DNA from: Rotaria sordida
Taxonomy: Eukaryota; Rotifera; Eurotatoria; Philodinida; Philodinidae
Length of the DNA stretch: 64,000 nt
Direction: 5' to 3'
Assembly: GCA_905250125.1 (NCBI GenBank)
Contig: CAJNOL010000173.1
Location: 78,240-142,239, forward strand
Position numbers and translations under genes: made by a program. This document shows, piece after piece, positions 1 through 12,371 of the stretch; within the stretch, counting starts at the first letter, position 1; every line of letters starts with the position of its first letter. The notes below the pieces were generated by a model that searched no databases, had not been told where the DNA came from, and saw only the letters and a program-made list of their open reading frames with translations.

Positions 1-2385
1 AAAACTGATTTTTATGCCTATCTTAAATACTCTAGATTTTTCTTATTACTCGATGAATTTTGAAAAATAATATCATATTCGTAATCAAAACACTGAGTTC
101 TATCGATTTATAAATGTGACAACTCAAACGAAGACAAAAAAATTTTCGAATACCCAAGGGAACCACAGGCACAAAAATTTCACTTATCATGAAAAATGAA
201 ATAAAGTTGTGGAAAACGATCACAATCCATCAGGCTATTAAAATGGAAATTAGTTTTTGTTTTATGCACACTCATACACCAATTTCGGTGGAAGTGTTGT
301 TATTAGGGACAAAATTTAGCTGACTATTGTAATTAGGGAAAGTGCCCCTAATAACAACAAAAGCAGGTCATAATCGTAGACTGATGATTTCTCCTCGATT
401 ACATTTCAGAGGAAGGCTATTAATACATCATTTGAAAGAGGAGACTCTGCAGATTATGCAAACATAAAAATATTTTGATTCGACTGTAAAATAGCCGAGA
501 ACCAAGTCGAGCAAGGAAGAAAATTTTTTTAGTGTTGTTATTAGGGATATTGACTGTACCTTGTCCTATTTTTAGAAACCTTACCATCATAATTCATCTA
601 TAAAATCTTAATAAAAGAAAACTCTTTTGGTTATTAAAATTTCTATTAATTGGAAACCCGAAGAAGTCTAATTTTATTTTGAATTATTTACTGAGCTCTG
701 CTATGATTCAATATATGGTATTGAACAAACTTTGCAAACAACTGGAACAATTGATCTCGACATACGTTCGTTGTAAACATGAACATTAGTGACTTTTTCT
801 TTGTGTCATTACTGTAAAGCGTTTAGAATTTTCTTGATCTGTTATAATATCATTTTGATAGAATTATTGAGAGAACTCTTTAATGTCATCTTTATTTGAT
901 GTTTCTTTGTCAAATTTGACTGAGTATGAAATTAAATAATGAAAAAAGCATATAAATCAATTGAATTGCTGAAGAATTATTCAAGTTTTATTTTCCAGAG
1001 AACCCCATCAATATTGAATAAAAAAAATTTGAACATTTTCAAGAATCTATTGCATTTCTTATCTGTCTATTTTACCTAATGTATCTGACGGCAAGTATAT
1101 TTCATAAATAAAAAATATCATAGGACTTCCCTCTTTTCGTCGGCTAGCATATACTTATATTTTGTTAAGTATGCATTTTTTTAAAGTGTCTATGTGATTG
1201 TATAAAGTAATTCATCGTACCTGAAGAGCAACATTTATGTAACTATTATGACATTTATTAGTCTATCTTATAAGATTAAATCGATAATAAAGTAGAATTA
1301 TAACGTTACATTTAATATTCCTTGAAAAAAATGATTCTACGATAAGTTAACAAGAAGCAAAAAAAGAAAGAAAAAAAAAAGCACTTAATGCCATCGTTTA
1401 CGCATTTGTCAGTACGTCTTACTCATGTATTTGATTGACATTTAGTGTAGTTACGTTTGTCAGAAAAAAATCACATGTAAAAAGCATTGATGAATTAAAA
1501 CATATTGTTCTCGATCACATGAATATTTAACATTGACTACTAAAGTCTATTGATCAACGCATTAGAATGACTTTCTTTTTATCTTTTAAAAAAGAAAATT
1601 TCTCCAAAATAAATTCTCATGTTGTATATTTATAAATTTTGATAAGAATCAAGCTATTTCATAGGGATTATTAATATCTCTGATTAATGTTTTTCATATT
1701 ATACATTTAAAATTCCTTAGCTCAATTGATAAAATACCATTGAAATTATTCCAGTATTTTATCCAGATTTTCACTTTCGGCGTGGTCCTCTTAGTTCCCA
1801 CACTGAATTATTCATCAATGACAAAATTACAACGTTCATTTACTGTTCATTTCATAATCGATCTCATTTTCTTTATTACCTTCTATCCAAATAAATTCAG
1901 TAGATAACAAGAAGATCATTAGTTCAATTCTCATAGGAATCAGATCTATTTTTTTAATGTCATCATTACGACAGGTGTGCTTTTTTTTAAAAGAAGCATT
2001 AAAAAAACAACAATACGACATCATTATCATAAAAAAAAAAACAATACATATTGACATATGTTCCATGTCTGTTGTTCGCGTAAAATATCTATTTTTTTAT
2101 GACTCAGAAGTTCAGCGTTTGTTTATGAGATAAGATAAACAGAAAAAAACACATTAATACATAAAAAGTAAGAAAAAAAAACAAAATTCATGACAATAGA
2201 TATATGATCAGGTGAGCGATCAAATGTTTTTCATCGATCGTCCCTGATGTTATTGAATTAATAAGGTCATAAACTATTTTGTCTTTTATAGTTAACAACA
2301 AGACAATGAAAAAGAAAAGAAAAACGAATTGAACTATATAATGAAAAAATTTTTAAAAAAAATTAGAAGAAAAAATAACAAATAT
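1..2385. other. Gene-free AT-rich stretch
   Basis: I see no convincing coding frame on either strand; the open frames are short and low-complexity. The only structure that stands out is a 17-base unit, GTGTTGTTATTAGGGAC, at 294-310. It recurs in direct orientation at 532-548 and in inverted orientation at 342-358. The rest is unassigned intergenic sequence downstream of the elongase gene. Confidence 0.6.
294..548. repeat. Three copies of a 17-bp unit, one inverted
   Basis: The unit GTGTTGTTATTAGGGAC (294-310) is repeated nearly exactly at 532-548. It also appears as a reverse complement (GTGCCCCTAATAACAAC) at 342-358, so 294-358 can form a hairpin with a loop of about 30 bases. It may be the edge of a decayed element; no target duplication is visible. 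Confidence 0.55.
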
Positions 2386-3968
2386 TTATTTGTTCTTTTT
2401 TTGTTCATCAATTTTTGTGTTGGTTGTTGGCTTTTTGAATAAATAATTTACGAAAAAGAAATGAAGAAATAAACCAAAATAAACAGCATACATAACAAAT
2501 GACCAAAATATATTTGCATAAGCAACATAACATGTGGCTCCTGCTTGTTTATAAACATAAGCTTTATAATTAACAAAACAACCAACACCCATTTGTGATA
2601 ATTGAAAAACTGTTACTGTTACTTGTACCCATTTGGGTATATGATATCGCATCGCACGAAATGCATAATATGAATACATCATTGCTTAACACAAAACGAA
2701 TTTACAAAAATAAGTTAACGTATCCAAAATTCAAAATTTTAGCAAATTTTTGTTTTCAATTTATTTAGTGTCGTTCGATATGGTACATTGAATTACCTGT
2801 GAAAAACTACTTTATCTTTTTTTCTTTTTTAGAAACCAGTTTTTCATGGAAATATTCGAAGAAAATACTAAATTCTAAATATCATGATTAGAGTTATTTT
2901 CTGATTCGGCAGATAAAATTGACCAAAACAACATTATGTATATAAGGTGTATTTGGTCAATTTTGTCTGCAGAATCAGATAATAACTCTAATAATATTCT
3001 GCAAAGTGAAAATTACATATTTGTGATACAGTATAATATTTAAAATTTAGTTTTTTCTTTCGAATATTTCTAGGAAAAAATCGTTTCCAACAAACGAAAA
3101 ATTAGTTTTTCATTGATAACTCAATACACTCTATGTAATGACACTAAATAAATTGAAAACAAAAATTTGTTAAAATTTTGAATTTCCAACACTTTATATT
3201 TGTTGTTTTCTTAAACTTACCATGAACTGTATAATTCATAAAAACAAACCATCGTCCACTGGCTGTCCAATCATGATAGCTATTACATATAATATTAAAT
3301 CTAATTGAATAAAAATTTAGGGTTTTTTTTCGCATACCTATACCAAGCATAAACTAAAACAGTAGCATGATGAAACCAATGAAGAAAAATTAGTTTTTGT
3401 TTTCTTAATACAATAAATAATGTATCAATAAATTCTGGAACTTTTGATATACAAAATATTGTTATCCTAAATCAGAGCAAAAAAAAACAAATAATAATAA
3501 TAAATTAAATTCTCTTTTTTTTTTTATTTTTACGCACCAATAACCAGTTATACCATATATATTACTTCGATCACATATTGTATATTCTAAACCTCGTTGA
3601 GTTAAACTATATAACATTTCCGGTACACAACGTAGCATACCAAATATACTAAATGCAGCTAAACCTAAATTCCATAATATTAATGGTAAACGTGCTTCAA
3701 TACGTTCACGAGATTCCATTAATGATCGACCATAATAAATTAAAATAACATACATTAGTGAATAAACAATACTTAACCACCACCATTTATTCATCCAAAG
3801 ATAAATATTATTAGCATAAGTTCTATCAAAAAATTTTAATTCAAATTCGAATACAAATGGATGATGTAAACCATTTGGATCACGTATCCATGGTGTTATA
3901 CGTAAATGACTTGAATTAAAATATTCACGTAAAAATTGATTTTTATTTAATAATTGTATAGTTTCCAT
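2386..3968 (-). CDS. ELOVL6: ELOVL6-type very-long-chain fatty acid elongase
   Basis: This is the condensing enzyme (3-ketoacyl-CoA synthase) of fatty acid elongation, an ER multi-pass protein that extends acyl-CoA with malonyl-CoA. The exons on the minus strand are 3968-3538, 3466-3338, 3279-3221 and 2684-2386. Splice phases agree and give 305 residues, the usual family length. Exon 2 carries [19 protein letters not shown] with the catalytic HXXHH box (HWFHH). Exons 3-4 carry the family motif [17 protein letters not shown], and the N-terminal half has [16 protein letters not shown]; all resemble the ELOVL3/6 branch. The C-terminus is lysine-rich (KNK), compatible with ER retention. The first two introns are 71 and 58 bp. 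The third is 536 bp and is almost filled by a palindromic element. The family call is firm; ELOVL6 rather than ELOVL3 is by overall resemblance. Confidence 0.95.
2722..3188. mobile_element. Foldback element in the elongase intron 3
   Basis: A near-perfect palindrome of about 465 bp sits between exons 3 and 4 of the elongase gene. The left arm (about 2722-2940) reads TCAAAATTTTAGCAAATTTT onward and is mirrored by the right arm (about 2955-3188). The inner arms also pair: GACCAAA and its mirror flank the centre near 2948. It has no coding capacity. It explains why this intron is about nine times longer than its neighbours. Class (MITE or foldback) is inferred from structure only. Confidence 0.8.
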
Positions 3969-4741
3969 TAGTAAAAATATTTTATCTAAACAAATAAAAA
4001 TAAAGATGTGTACTAATCATTTATATCGTTCTATATATTTATGTGTAAGAACAGAACAATTTTTTTCTGTACGAGACTGTCACCAACCATTTTCCTCTTC
4101 ACTTCATTTAAAATTTCATTCATGTGAAACGAACGACTATACATTAATGAATACATTACTATGTTTTTTTTTTCATACAAATATTGAGCTTCTGAATAGA
4201 GAATAGTGGGTAATGTTGTATGTCATCATTAGGAACAATACCTGTGTATTGGGACAACGGTGACGAGTAGACACCCACCTTTAATCAAGTGAGAAAAAAG
4301 TTTGAAGAACGAAAGAAAAGAAAAGAAACCTCGTTATCGACAAAAGTATATGTCAATAAGTACGTGATTGACAAAAAAAAAATTCAATACACCAATCACA
4401 TTCTGTTTTGTTCAAATCTCCTTTTCTAAATTACTTTAGTTATTGAGAAGGAAAAAAAATGAGAAAAATAAATTAAAACTACTGATTTATTGAATTCTCT
4501 TCAAACATGCAATGAAATATTCGAAGCAAAAGAATTTAAAAACACAACATGGACGGATATAAGAAATACTTTTTTTTCTATTTAGTAATAGCTAGCATAC
4601 TGCATTCAAGTGGCATTTTACATTGAGACGACAAAACAACAACAAAAAAAAAGTTAAGATCAATGAAAAAAGTGTCAAATATCAGAAAAGAAAAAAAATC
4701 TACAAACTGCAAATATCACGCAGAAATATATTGATTGAGAT
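3969..4741. other. Intergenic region between elongase and CEP112
   Basis: About 770 bp separate the elongase start codon from the CEP112 stop codon; both genes are on the minus strand. It holds A/T-rich and purine-rich runs and short chance frames. It should contain the elongase promoter and the CEP112 3' untranslated region, but I cannot place either precisely. Confidence 0.5.
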
Positions 4742-7700
4742 TTAATCCTGATTTGTTGTTTTAACTAATGGTTGTGCAAATGGTCTATGACCATAAATTT
4801 GTATATACTGCTCAAGTTCTTGTTGAAGAAAAGCAATACGTTGTTGTAAATAAACAACTTGTTGTTTTAATGAATGTATTGTATTTTCTAAATCAATTCG
4901 AACATCATTTGATAATAAACCTTTTAAATTATTTTCATATGTTAAACGACATTCAAGTAATTCATGTTTATGTTGTTCATTTAAATATGATAATTTACGT
5001 TCAAGTTGTTCTTTTTTTAATGTTAATGTATTGAAATTTTTTTCAAGATTTTTCATACATAAATCAAATTGCTTAAAAGCAAAAAAAAATATATGAATCA
5101 GAATTTTTCTTATTTAATTATTAACAAAAAGAAACATACAGCTTTTATTTCATTTTTTTCACGAAGACATTGTTCATTTAATGCAAAACTTTGTTTTTCA
5201 TAAGATGCTTTGGTTTTATTTTGTTCATCTTTAAGTACTTGAATCATTTTTTGTTGATCATTTATAATAGATTGTTGTTTAGAATTACGTTCTGAAAATT
5301 CATCTTGAAATAAATTTTAATAGAAAAAAGAAAAAGAAAACATTTTTTGTCTTTATTCAATATTTGTTAACCAACCTTCGATTGATTTTAATTGTTCATG
5401 AGTTTTTGAAATTAAAATTTCAATACGTTTTTCGTATTCATCAGTTTTTTGATTATGTTGTTTTTCAATTTTTCGAATAAATTGTTCATATTCATTGATG
5501 AGCTATTCAAGAAAAACTAATTATACGTAAGTTTTAGTAAAATGAAAGATTATTAAGAAAGTCGGAAATAAAATAATTAATAATATTTAGAAGTTGTTAT
5601 ATAAAAAAAAAAAGGAAATGGACTTATATGTAATGAAAAGAAAAACAAATATATAGACTATTGAATAATTTTACTATAAACAAACCTTTTGTTTTTCATT
5701 TTCATGTACAAGTTTTTTGTCAACAGATAATTTATCAATTTGTTGTAAATCATATTTCATTTTTTGTTCTTGTTTTTCCGTAGCTTGATCATATTTATGT
5801 TTAATTTCTTCGATGTCTTTATTAAAATTTGTTCGTATTTTTTCTTCATTTCTAAAAATAGTATTCAAATATTTAAATATTTTTTTCTTTTAATATCGAA
5901 TTTAAATATATATACGTACTGTTCTTTGATTTGTTCGTATTCAAGTTTAAGTTTTTCACAAACTTTTACATGATCACGATTTAAATTTTCGATTAATTGT
6001 TGTTCATTTTGACGTGCTTTATCATTTATTTCTTGAATCTAATTAGACAAAAGAAAATTTTTAGTACAATTTCTAAGCTATACTGAGAAAAGAAAAATTA
6101 TCTATTAGTTATAGAAGAAGAAACGTTAGACCAGGAGAAAGTAAACTTGAGTTTATTGAAAAGCGAATTCGATGAGAATTTATATATTTCACTTCCATTG
6201 AAGAAGGACATAGATTAAGTAATAATATCATTCTCTCTTAGTTGTGATAGTAAGTACATAACGTAGATATGAGCAAGAGATAGCTTCGGAATCGCGACCA
6301 ATTTTTTTTTGGTCGAGACCAGGAGCAACACATTTTGAGTGGAAGCGATATTTTTTATAATAGTGATTCATTAAACTTAGCGAATGATTTAATCAAAATT
6401 AGATCAATTTCAAACGTTAGATTTTAGAAGGTAAAAATGACACAATTTTATTACTATATGATTGCTGAGTGTCTATATTAGATGTTCTTAGTCATATTCA
6501 CATTTTCCATAAGTCTGAAAAAAAATAATTTCAACTAATTTATAGGAACACCTATGAAATTGTCAATATTTAGTTCATGAATCATTTGATTACATCTAAT
6601 GATTAATATTGAAAATATCTTATCATTACTCATTCGATCCTGACTTTATATGTACTTAATGAAACATTAATTGTCCTTATTGTTTTCCACCTGATAATAT
6701 TGAAATCTGATGAAAAAATTTTCTTAAAACTTTTCTAAGACATATAAAAATTACTTTGTCATGAAATTTTTTTTCTAAATCAATTTTAATTTGTGCAAAA
6801 GCTTTTTCACTTTTTTCAATTAAATCTTTTTGTTGTAAACATGTTTCATTTAATTGTTTAAATTCTTGATGTTTTTGTTTTAATTCATTTTGTAATTGTT
6901 CATTTTGTTGTATAGCTAAATGAAATTTATCATTTAATTGTTTCATTTCTTGTTTTAATAATTGTATTTTTTTTTCATAATCATTTTCACATTGATGAAT
7001 ATTATTTTGATATGATGTTTGTTGTTCATTTAATTTTTGTTCAAATAATTTTTGCATATCATAAAATTTTTCTGTTATTGTTGATAATTGTTTTTCTAAT
7101 TCATCAATTGTTTTTGTTGCTTTATTTTTTGTTAAATCATTTTCTTTACGTAATAAATCAACACCTGATTCATTACGAAGACGAAGAGATTTTAATTCAT
7201 TTTCATAACGTTGAATTTGATCAGCATGATCACGATCTGCATGACGTAATTTATTTGTTAATTCTTGTATCTAAATAAGAAAAATAGATTCTTTTTTTTT
7301 TCTATTTGAAATAAAATCCATTATCAATGATGCAAAAGTTCTGCATTGATTTTTTCGTTTTTTAGTATAGCGTAACAATATCTCGTCATGAAGACTCGAT
7401 ATTTTTCTTATTAGAAAGAGTAAAGTTTCTACTAGAAGAAAACTTTCATTTACTAACGAAGGAACTATCCGAACTGATACCTGTCGTTTGAGTTCATATT
7501 GGATTCATGAGAAGATTTCGGTAAGATTAGAAAAATTCTGAAAGAATTCATGCCTATGAGTTTCTAGAGCTGAGTTATGATCATTTTACTGAATTTTCGA
7601 TCCAGTTTTAGGTGTTTATCGAAAAATCGAATAACGAAATTTCGTCCGTCAAAAGATTGAATGACTAGGAGACTATCTTGAAAGTTTCAGCTGAATGAAA

Positions 7701-10049
7701 TATTCCTTTGTTGAGATATTGAATTTTCAAGTAAACTGGATTTTCATGGCAAATGACCAGTTTTTGAACATTCAATATATCTCGATTAAGGAACATTCTT
7801 TGCGGTTGAAACTTTCAAGATATTCTACTAGTCATTCGACCTGTTTATCGGCAAAATTCATGTCGAATTACTGTCATTTGATTTTTCGGTAAATATCTAA
7901 GCCTGGAGCGAAAATTTAGTGAAACGGCCATAACTCGGCTCCAGAGATCCATGAACACGAAAAATCACTTTTAACTTTTTGTAGTTTTAGCGAAACCTTC
8001 TTGTATTCTACGAATCAAAACCTATCGATAACTATTCGACAAACTTTCTATTAAAATCATAATTGAGTAGAAATTATATGTATATCTAAGTTGAAGCTAT
8101 TTTCATTTGAGATCTACGAAAAAAAAAAACTCATCACCATATTAATAAGAAGCTTGAAGCGGAGTACATTGCCACATTCTATGCTTTAGTTAGATCATAT
8201 TTCTTTAAAAGAAGATCAAATTTCGTTGTTACATAATAATAAGTTCTCAACATAATATGTAATCGATCACTTAATAACCAGTTCATAGGATTACTTATAT
8301 TCTAAACAACAATGTCTTAATTCAAGGTCTTGTAATTTTCTTAACAAGATAAGGTCTCATATTAAGAATAAAAGAACATTTTCAACTAATCAGTCATTTT
8401 TGAATTCCAAGTCTGTGCATAAGATAGACCCGAATGAGATATAAAAAAAACTTCAAAAGGACAAGTACACTGAGACCTTCTATCCAGAGTTATAAGCATT
8501 TTACTAGAATTTTAGCCTCTGGCTTGTGGCATATACCTACAAATCGAATGATGGTATTTCGACTTGAGATTTTTTCCATAGACAAGTCTATTTGTTAGTA
8601 GAATGCTCTGAAAATTTCAGCTCAAAAAAAGATGTTTCCTTTCTGAAATATTAAAGTTCCAGAAAACAGAAAACTCTAACATTTCGTAGAAAATAACTGA
8701 TTTTCGAGATTTTTATATCTCGAGAAGGAAGCATTCTTTTGAACTGAGATTTCCATGGCATTCTACTAACAAATAGATCTGTCTATGAACAAACTCTCAA
8801 ATTGAAATACGACTATTCGTTTTATTGGTATATACCAAGTCAGATGCTAAAATTCTAGTAAAATGCCTATAACTCTGAATAGAACATCTAAGTGAACTTA
8901 TCTTTTTGAAGTTTTTGTATATCTCACTAAGTTCTATCTTATTCACCGAATCCGAAGTCAAACATTCATTATGAGACTTAGGATTTCTATATAGAGAAAA
9001 AAAAAGAAAATCTGATATTCACCTGTAATTGTAATTGTTCATTATTTTTAACTAATGAAATTTTATCTTCATCAAGTTTTAATTTCATTTGTTGAAGACG
9101 ATCAAGATTTGAACGTAAATCAACCATACGTCTTTCCATTTCATTTATTGTTGAATCATGTGTTGATTGTTGAGATTTATAATCATTTTCCATTTTTTTT
9201 AAACGCTAAAAATAATTTGTTTTTTTTTTCTTCATATAACTAATCAGAGAAAAATAAATTTATTTTTACTTGATTTGTTTCATCTAATAAATCTTGATAT
9301 GTTCGTGAATGTTGTCGTTTTATATCTTGTTTTTCATTTTCATAAAAATTTTTTATTTCTTGAACTTTTCGTTCCATTTCATTTTGTATTTCTTTTAAAT
9401 GTTCTTGAATAGTTACCTAAGAACAAAAAAAAAAAACAGAAAAAATTTTTGCAAAACACAAAAAATAAATTAATAAATAAATAACTTGTTCAGTTTTAGT
9501 TTGTTGTTTTTGATGTTCAATTTCAAATTTTAATCGTTGATTTTCTTCATTAAGTTTTTCTAAAATTATTTCTAATTGTTTATTACCATCTTCTAATGTA
9601 TGTAATTTTGTTTCATAACGATTTTTTAATGCTTCGAATTCATTATTTTTTGTTTCATTTAATCGTTGAACTGTTGCATCATATTCTTTTTGCCAAATTA
9701 AACGATGTTCACGAAGACGTATTTCAAATTGACGAACAAATGTATCAATATCATTTATATTATTACGTGTTGTTGGAGTTGTTGAACGTCGTGATGGATT
9801 TGTTGGTGGTAAACCATAATCATTTGTATGTAATTGTGGAGTTAAATCATGAGCTGATAAAGATCTATAAGGTTGTGGTTGATTTGTTGATGCTAATGAT
9901 GCTGATGCTGATAAAATACGTTGAAGTGATTTTAAACCATGATTTTTATTATCATCATCAAAACTTTCAGATTTTTGTAAATTTGGTGGTGGTTGTTCAT
10001 CAAGAAGAAATAAAGTTTCTTCTTGTTCAACCATTGGAAATGAATTCAT
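4742..10049 (-). CDS. CEP112: CEP112 (CCDC46)-like centrosomal coiled-coil protein
   Basis: This is a long coiled-coil protein of about 770 residues. The exons are 10049-9486, 9416-9270, 9205-9023, 7270-6755, 6038-5920, 5851-5686, 5502-5376, 5303-about 5141 and 5071-4742. The N-terminal 110 residues are low-complexity (Ser/Pro/Thr/Asn), followed by a segment with IDTFVRQFEIRLREH. The rest is heptad-rich Lys/Glu/Gln helix. The last 60 residues (YENNLKGLL, then LENTIHSLKQQVVYLQQR) match the conserved C-terminus I know from vertebrate CEP112, which is the basis of the name. The start (MNSFPM) is chosen because upstream sequence looks untranslated; an in-frame upstream Met exists at 10151. By my count exon 8 is one base short of keeping frame with exon 9 at an A-run near 5150-5160, so either a sequencing error or an unusual splice lies there. 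Introns 3 and 4 are long. Confidence 0.8.
6039..6754 (-). other. CEP112 intron 4, 716 bp
   Basis: This intron is unusually long for the window. It contains no coding frame. A segment near 6240-6350 is loosely similar to 28180-28270 in the GPCR intron (shared TCGGAATCG and ACCAGGA blocks), which suggests an old dispersed repeat. Confidence 0.45.
7480..8050. mobile_element. Foldback element A in CEP112 intron 3
   Basis: An imperfect palindrome is centred near 7750. The left arm has CTTGAAAGTTTCAGCTGAAT (7678 onward) and AATGACTAGGAGACTATC. The right arm has the mirror GTTGAAACTTTCAAGATATT and CTACTAGTCATTC. Outer arms also pair: CTGAGTTATGATCATTTTAC (7571 onward) against the inverted GGCCATAACTCGGC near 7930. 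It has no coding capacity. It belongs with other foldbacks here that share the GAGTTATG core. Confidence 0.75.
8400..8960. mobile_element. Foldback element B in CEP112 intron 3
   Basis: A second imperfect palindrome lies in the same intron, centred near 8690. The left arm includes GAGTTATAAGCATTTTACTA (8487 onward), GACAAGTCTATTTGTTAGTA and GTTTCCTTTCTGAAATAT. The right arm includes the inverted counterparts TACTAACAAATAGATCTGTC and TAGTAAAATGCCTATAACTC (ending 8874). It is related to element A but not a simple copy. Together A and B account for most of this 1.75-kb intron (7271-9022). Confidence 0.75.
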
Positions 10050-12371
10050 ATTGAGAATAAATATTTGATTCAACAAATAATGATGAAGAATTGACGATAG
10101 ATGAACAGACACGCAACCGCAACTACTATCAACGATTAAATAAACAATCATTAATGTTCAAATGAAAAATTCAATCATAGATGTCGTTCATTTATGTTGA
10201 ACTTCAATTAAAATGAGTTATTAGTTAATAGTTATCGCTTGATTTAAAATAAAATTTAATTATGTGTTCAATTTAATGTTTGAGAAAATCTTCAATAGAA
10301 CTATATGTGCCAATTCTATGACTTATAATATTAAATTAACTTTCTGAATTTTGTCATTCATAAAATAGATCAATTAGTAAATAGACTGAAATAATGATCA
10401 ATGTAACTTGAAATTTTATTTCGAATAGTAATTTTAAAGAATTCAAGTGAGAAATATTCATTATTAACTTTTAAGTAAACATTTCAACTTCACTTTTTCA
10501 ATGACTAATTAAGATTAATTAATAGAATTAGTTTGATAAGCAAAAAAAACTTTATTTCCGTTACTTGATCCACATATAACATCAACATCCAATTTGTAAA
10601 TTATATGAGATTAACATGACATTTTAATACTAATTGTGAATATTTTCTCTATACGGAACGACTAATTCAAATGTTTAATGAACACCATAGTCGGAGAAAA
10701 ACGAAACCGGATGTGTTAGTTTCCGATTATGTTTCCTTTCTTTTCAAACTCCTACGATCATTCAAAGTATACAAGTAATTGCATGGCATTTTGCTATAGA
10801 TACTGTTTGAAAGTTTTTCAATTATTTTTAACTAAAGGTTTATCTTGAATTCTAATCTTGATCTTATCGTATTCAATACTCATCAATAGAAGTTTATTTT
10901 TGCAGTTAATGAATACAGTACAGTATGATTACTTTTTTTTCAAATAAATCGCCTACGATTTTTTTTTAAATGAAACTTCACTTTTGTTACATTGAGGACA
11001 TAGTAAATTTAAGTTGAGAAATAGTTGCGTATTTCGAAAAAAATTCAAATCTATTTGAAAATAAGACAAAAAAGAAAAGAAACATATATTGAAAGAATGA
11101 GTTAATGGAATTAAGCCAATAGTTAAAATGGATGGTTCTATTATATGTTTGCACGCATTGTGATTGTGATTCGATGCACCTTCTTTTATAAACTTGAACA
11201 TTTACAATTATTTTTATAAGAAATTGAAACAGAAATCGAAAATTCATAATACTAAATTGTTGAAATATTAATTAAGGTAGGATTATTTGACGGCATAGAT
11301 CCTGTTGTATACTTTCATAGCTACCATAACTTTTTTTAAAATAAATAAGTAAATAGAAGTTTTCTGCAAATAAATTATAGAATAATCGTTTTTTCTACGA
11401 AGTCAAGACTATTCATATCATTTATTTAATGCTTTATACTGATAAAACCTTTTGTATTTGATAAATTTCTTTATCTTTATTGACAATTTCTTTATGAGCG
11501 ATATTACATTAGAACGATAGATAAAGATCAGTATAAAAAAAAATATAAGTTTCATGACGGCTGTTTTGATTCTGAAGTAATGACTGACATGTTTTTAACT
11601 GTAAGCATATGTGGTTCTCTTGTAATGTGCATACCTCAAACTGAGACACAAATGAGTGTTTGACTTTTGATAACAGATCTTTTAATGACTTTTCAAAAAA
11701 AAAAAAATCTCAAGTTTTTTCTTTTAATAATCCATTAAAACAAGTATTTGAGAATAGTCAATAAATGTTTTTTTTTCTATGTATATCACATGATGAAAAC
11801 AACATGTATTGCTGTCCGAGAATATTTGATTTTTTGTTGATGTAACTTCTGTTGCTAGTTGAATTTAATTTATTAAATGTTTCGTTTTTCTTCTTTATTT
11901 TTTTTTTGTTCTTCATTTTATTTTGACTTGCTGTCATTATAATGAAAATGTGTTGTCCATGAGAGTAAGACATACATAGTTCAAGTACAAAAAACATCGA
12001 CATTCGATATAATATAATACAATATAATCAAATTTTTTACTTTTTCTCTTTCATTTTGTATTCATCTTAAAATGAAAAAAAAAACTTGTCAAACACTTCA
12101 CATTATTTTTAAGTTGTCATCGTTCGTGTTATTAATATTTGTAAGAGGTGAGAATTTTGTTTGATTCTTCATTTATTTCATCAATGATATCATTTATTTG
12201 ATTCTACTTTGTAATTTTGATTGATATTGTATGTGTATAAACACATGCAAATATTAAATGAAAAATATATATGTATTTTTCATTTAGTTGAACAAATAAA
12301 TATTAAGATTAAAGAGAAAGAATGAAAAATCTACTTTTTATATTTTATTTTATTTTATTTTTTATATAAAT
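10050..12371. other. Divergent intergenic region
   Basis: This is 2.3 kb between the divergently transcribed CEP112 and death-domain genes, so it should carry both promoters. It is AT-rich with homopolymer runs. Open frames near 10953-11247 and 11758-12003 on the minus strand are low-complexity and lack splice or family support. Nothing else is recognised. Confidence 0.5.

Noticed and set aside
4768-7278. Plus-strand frames over CEP112 exons
   Set aside because: Antisense shadows of Gln/Glu/Lys-rich coiled-coil coding sequence.
9596-10054. Long plus-strand frame rich in Leu, Val and His over CEP112 exon 1
   Set aside because: It is the antisense shadow of the CEP112 coding sequence, with no family similarity.
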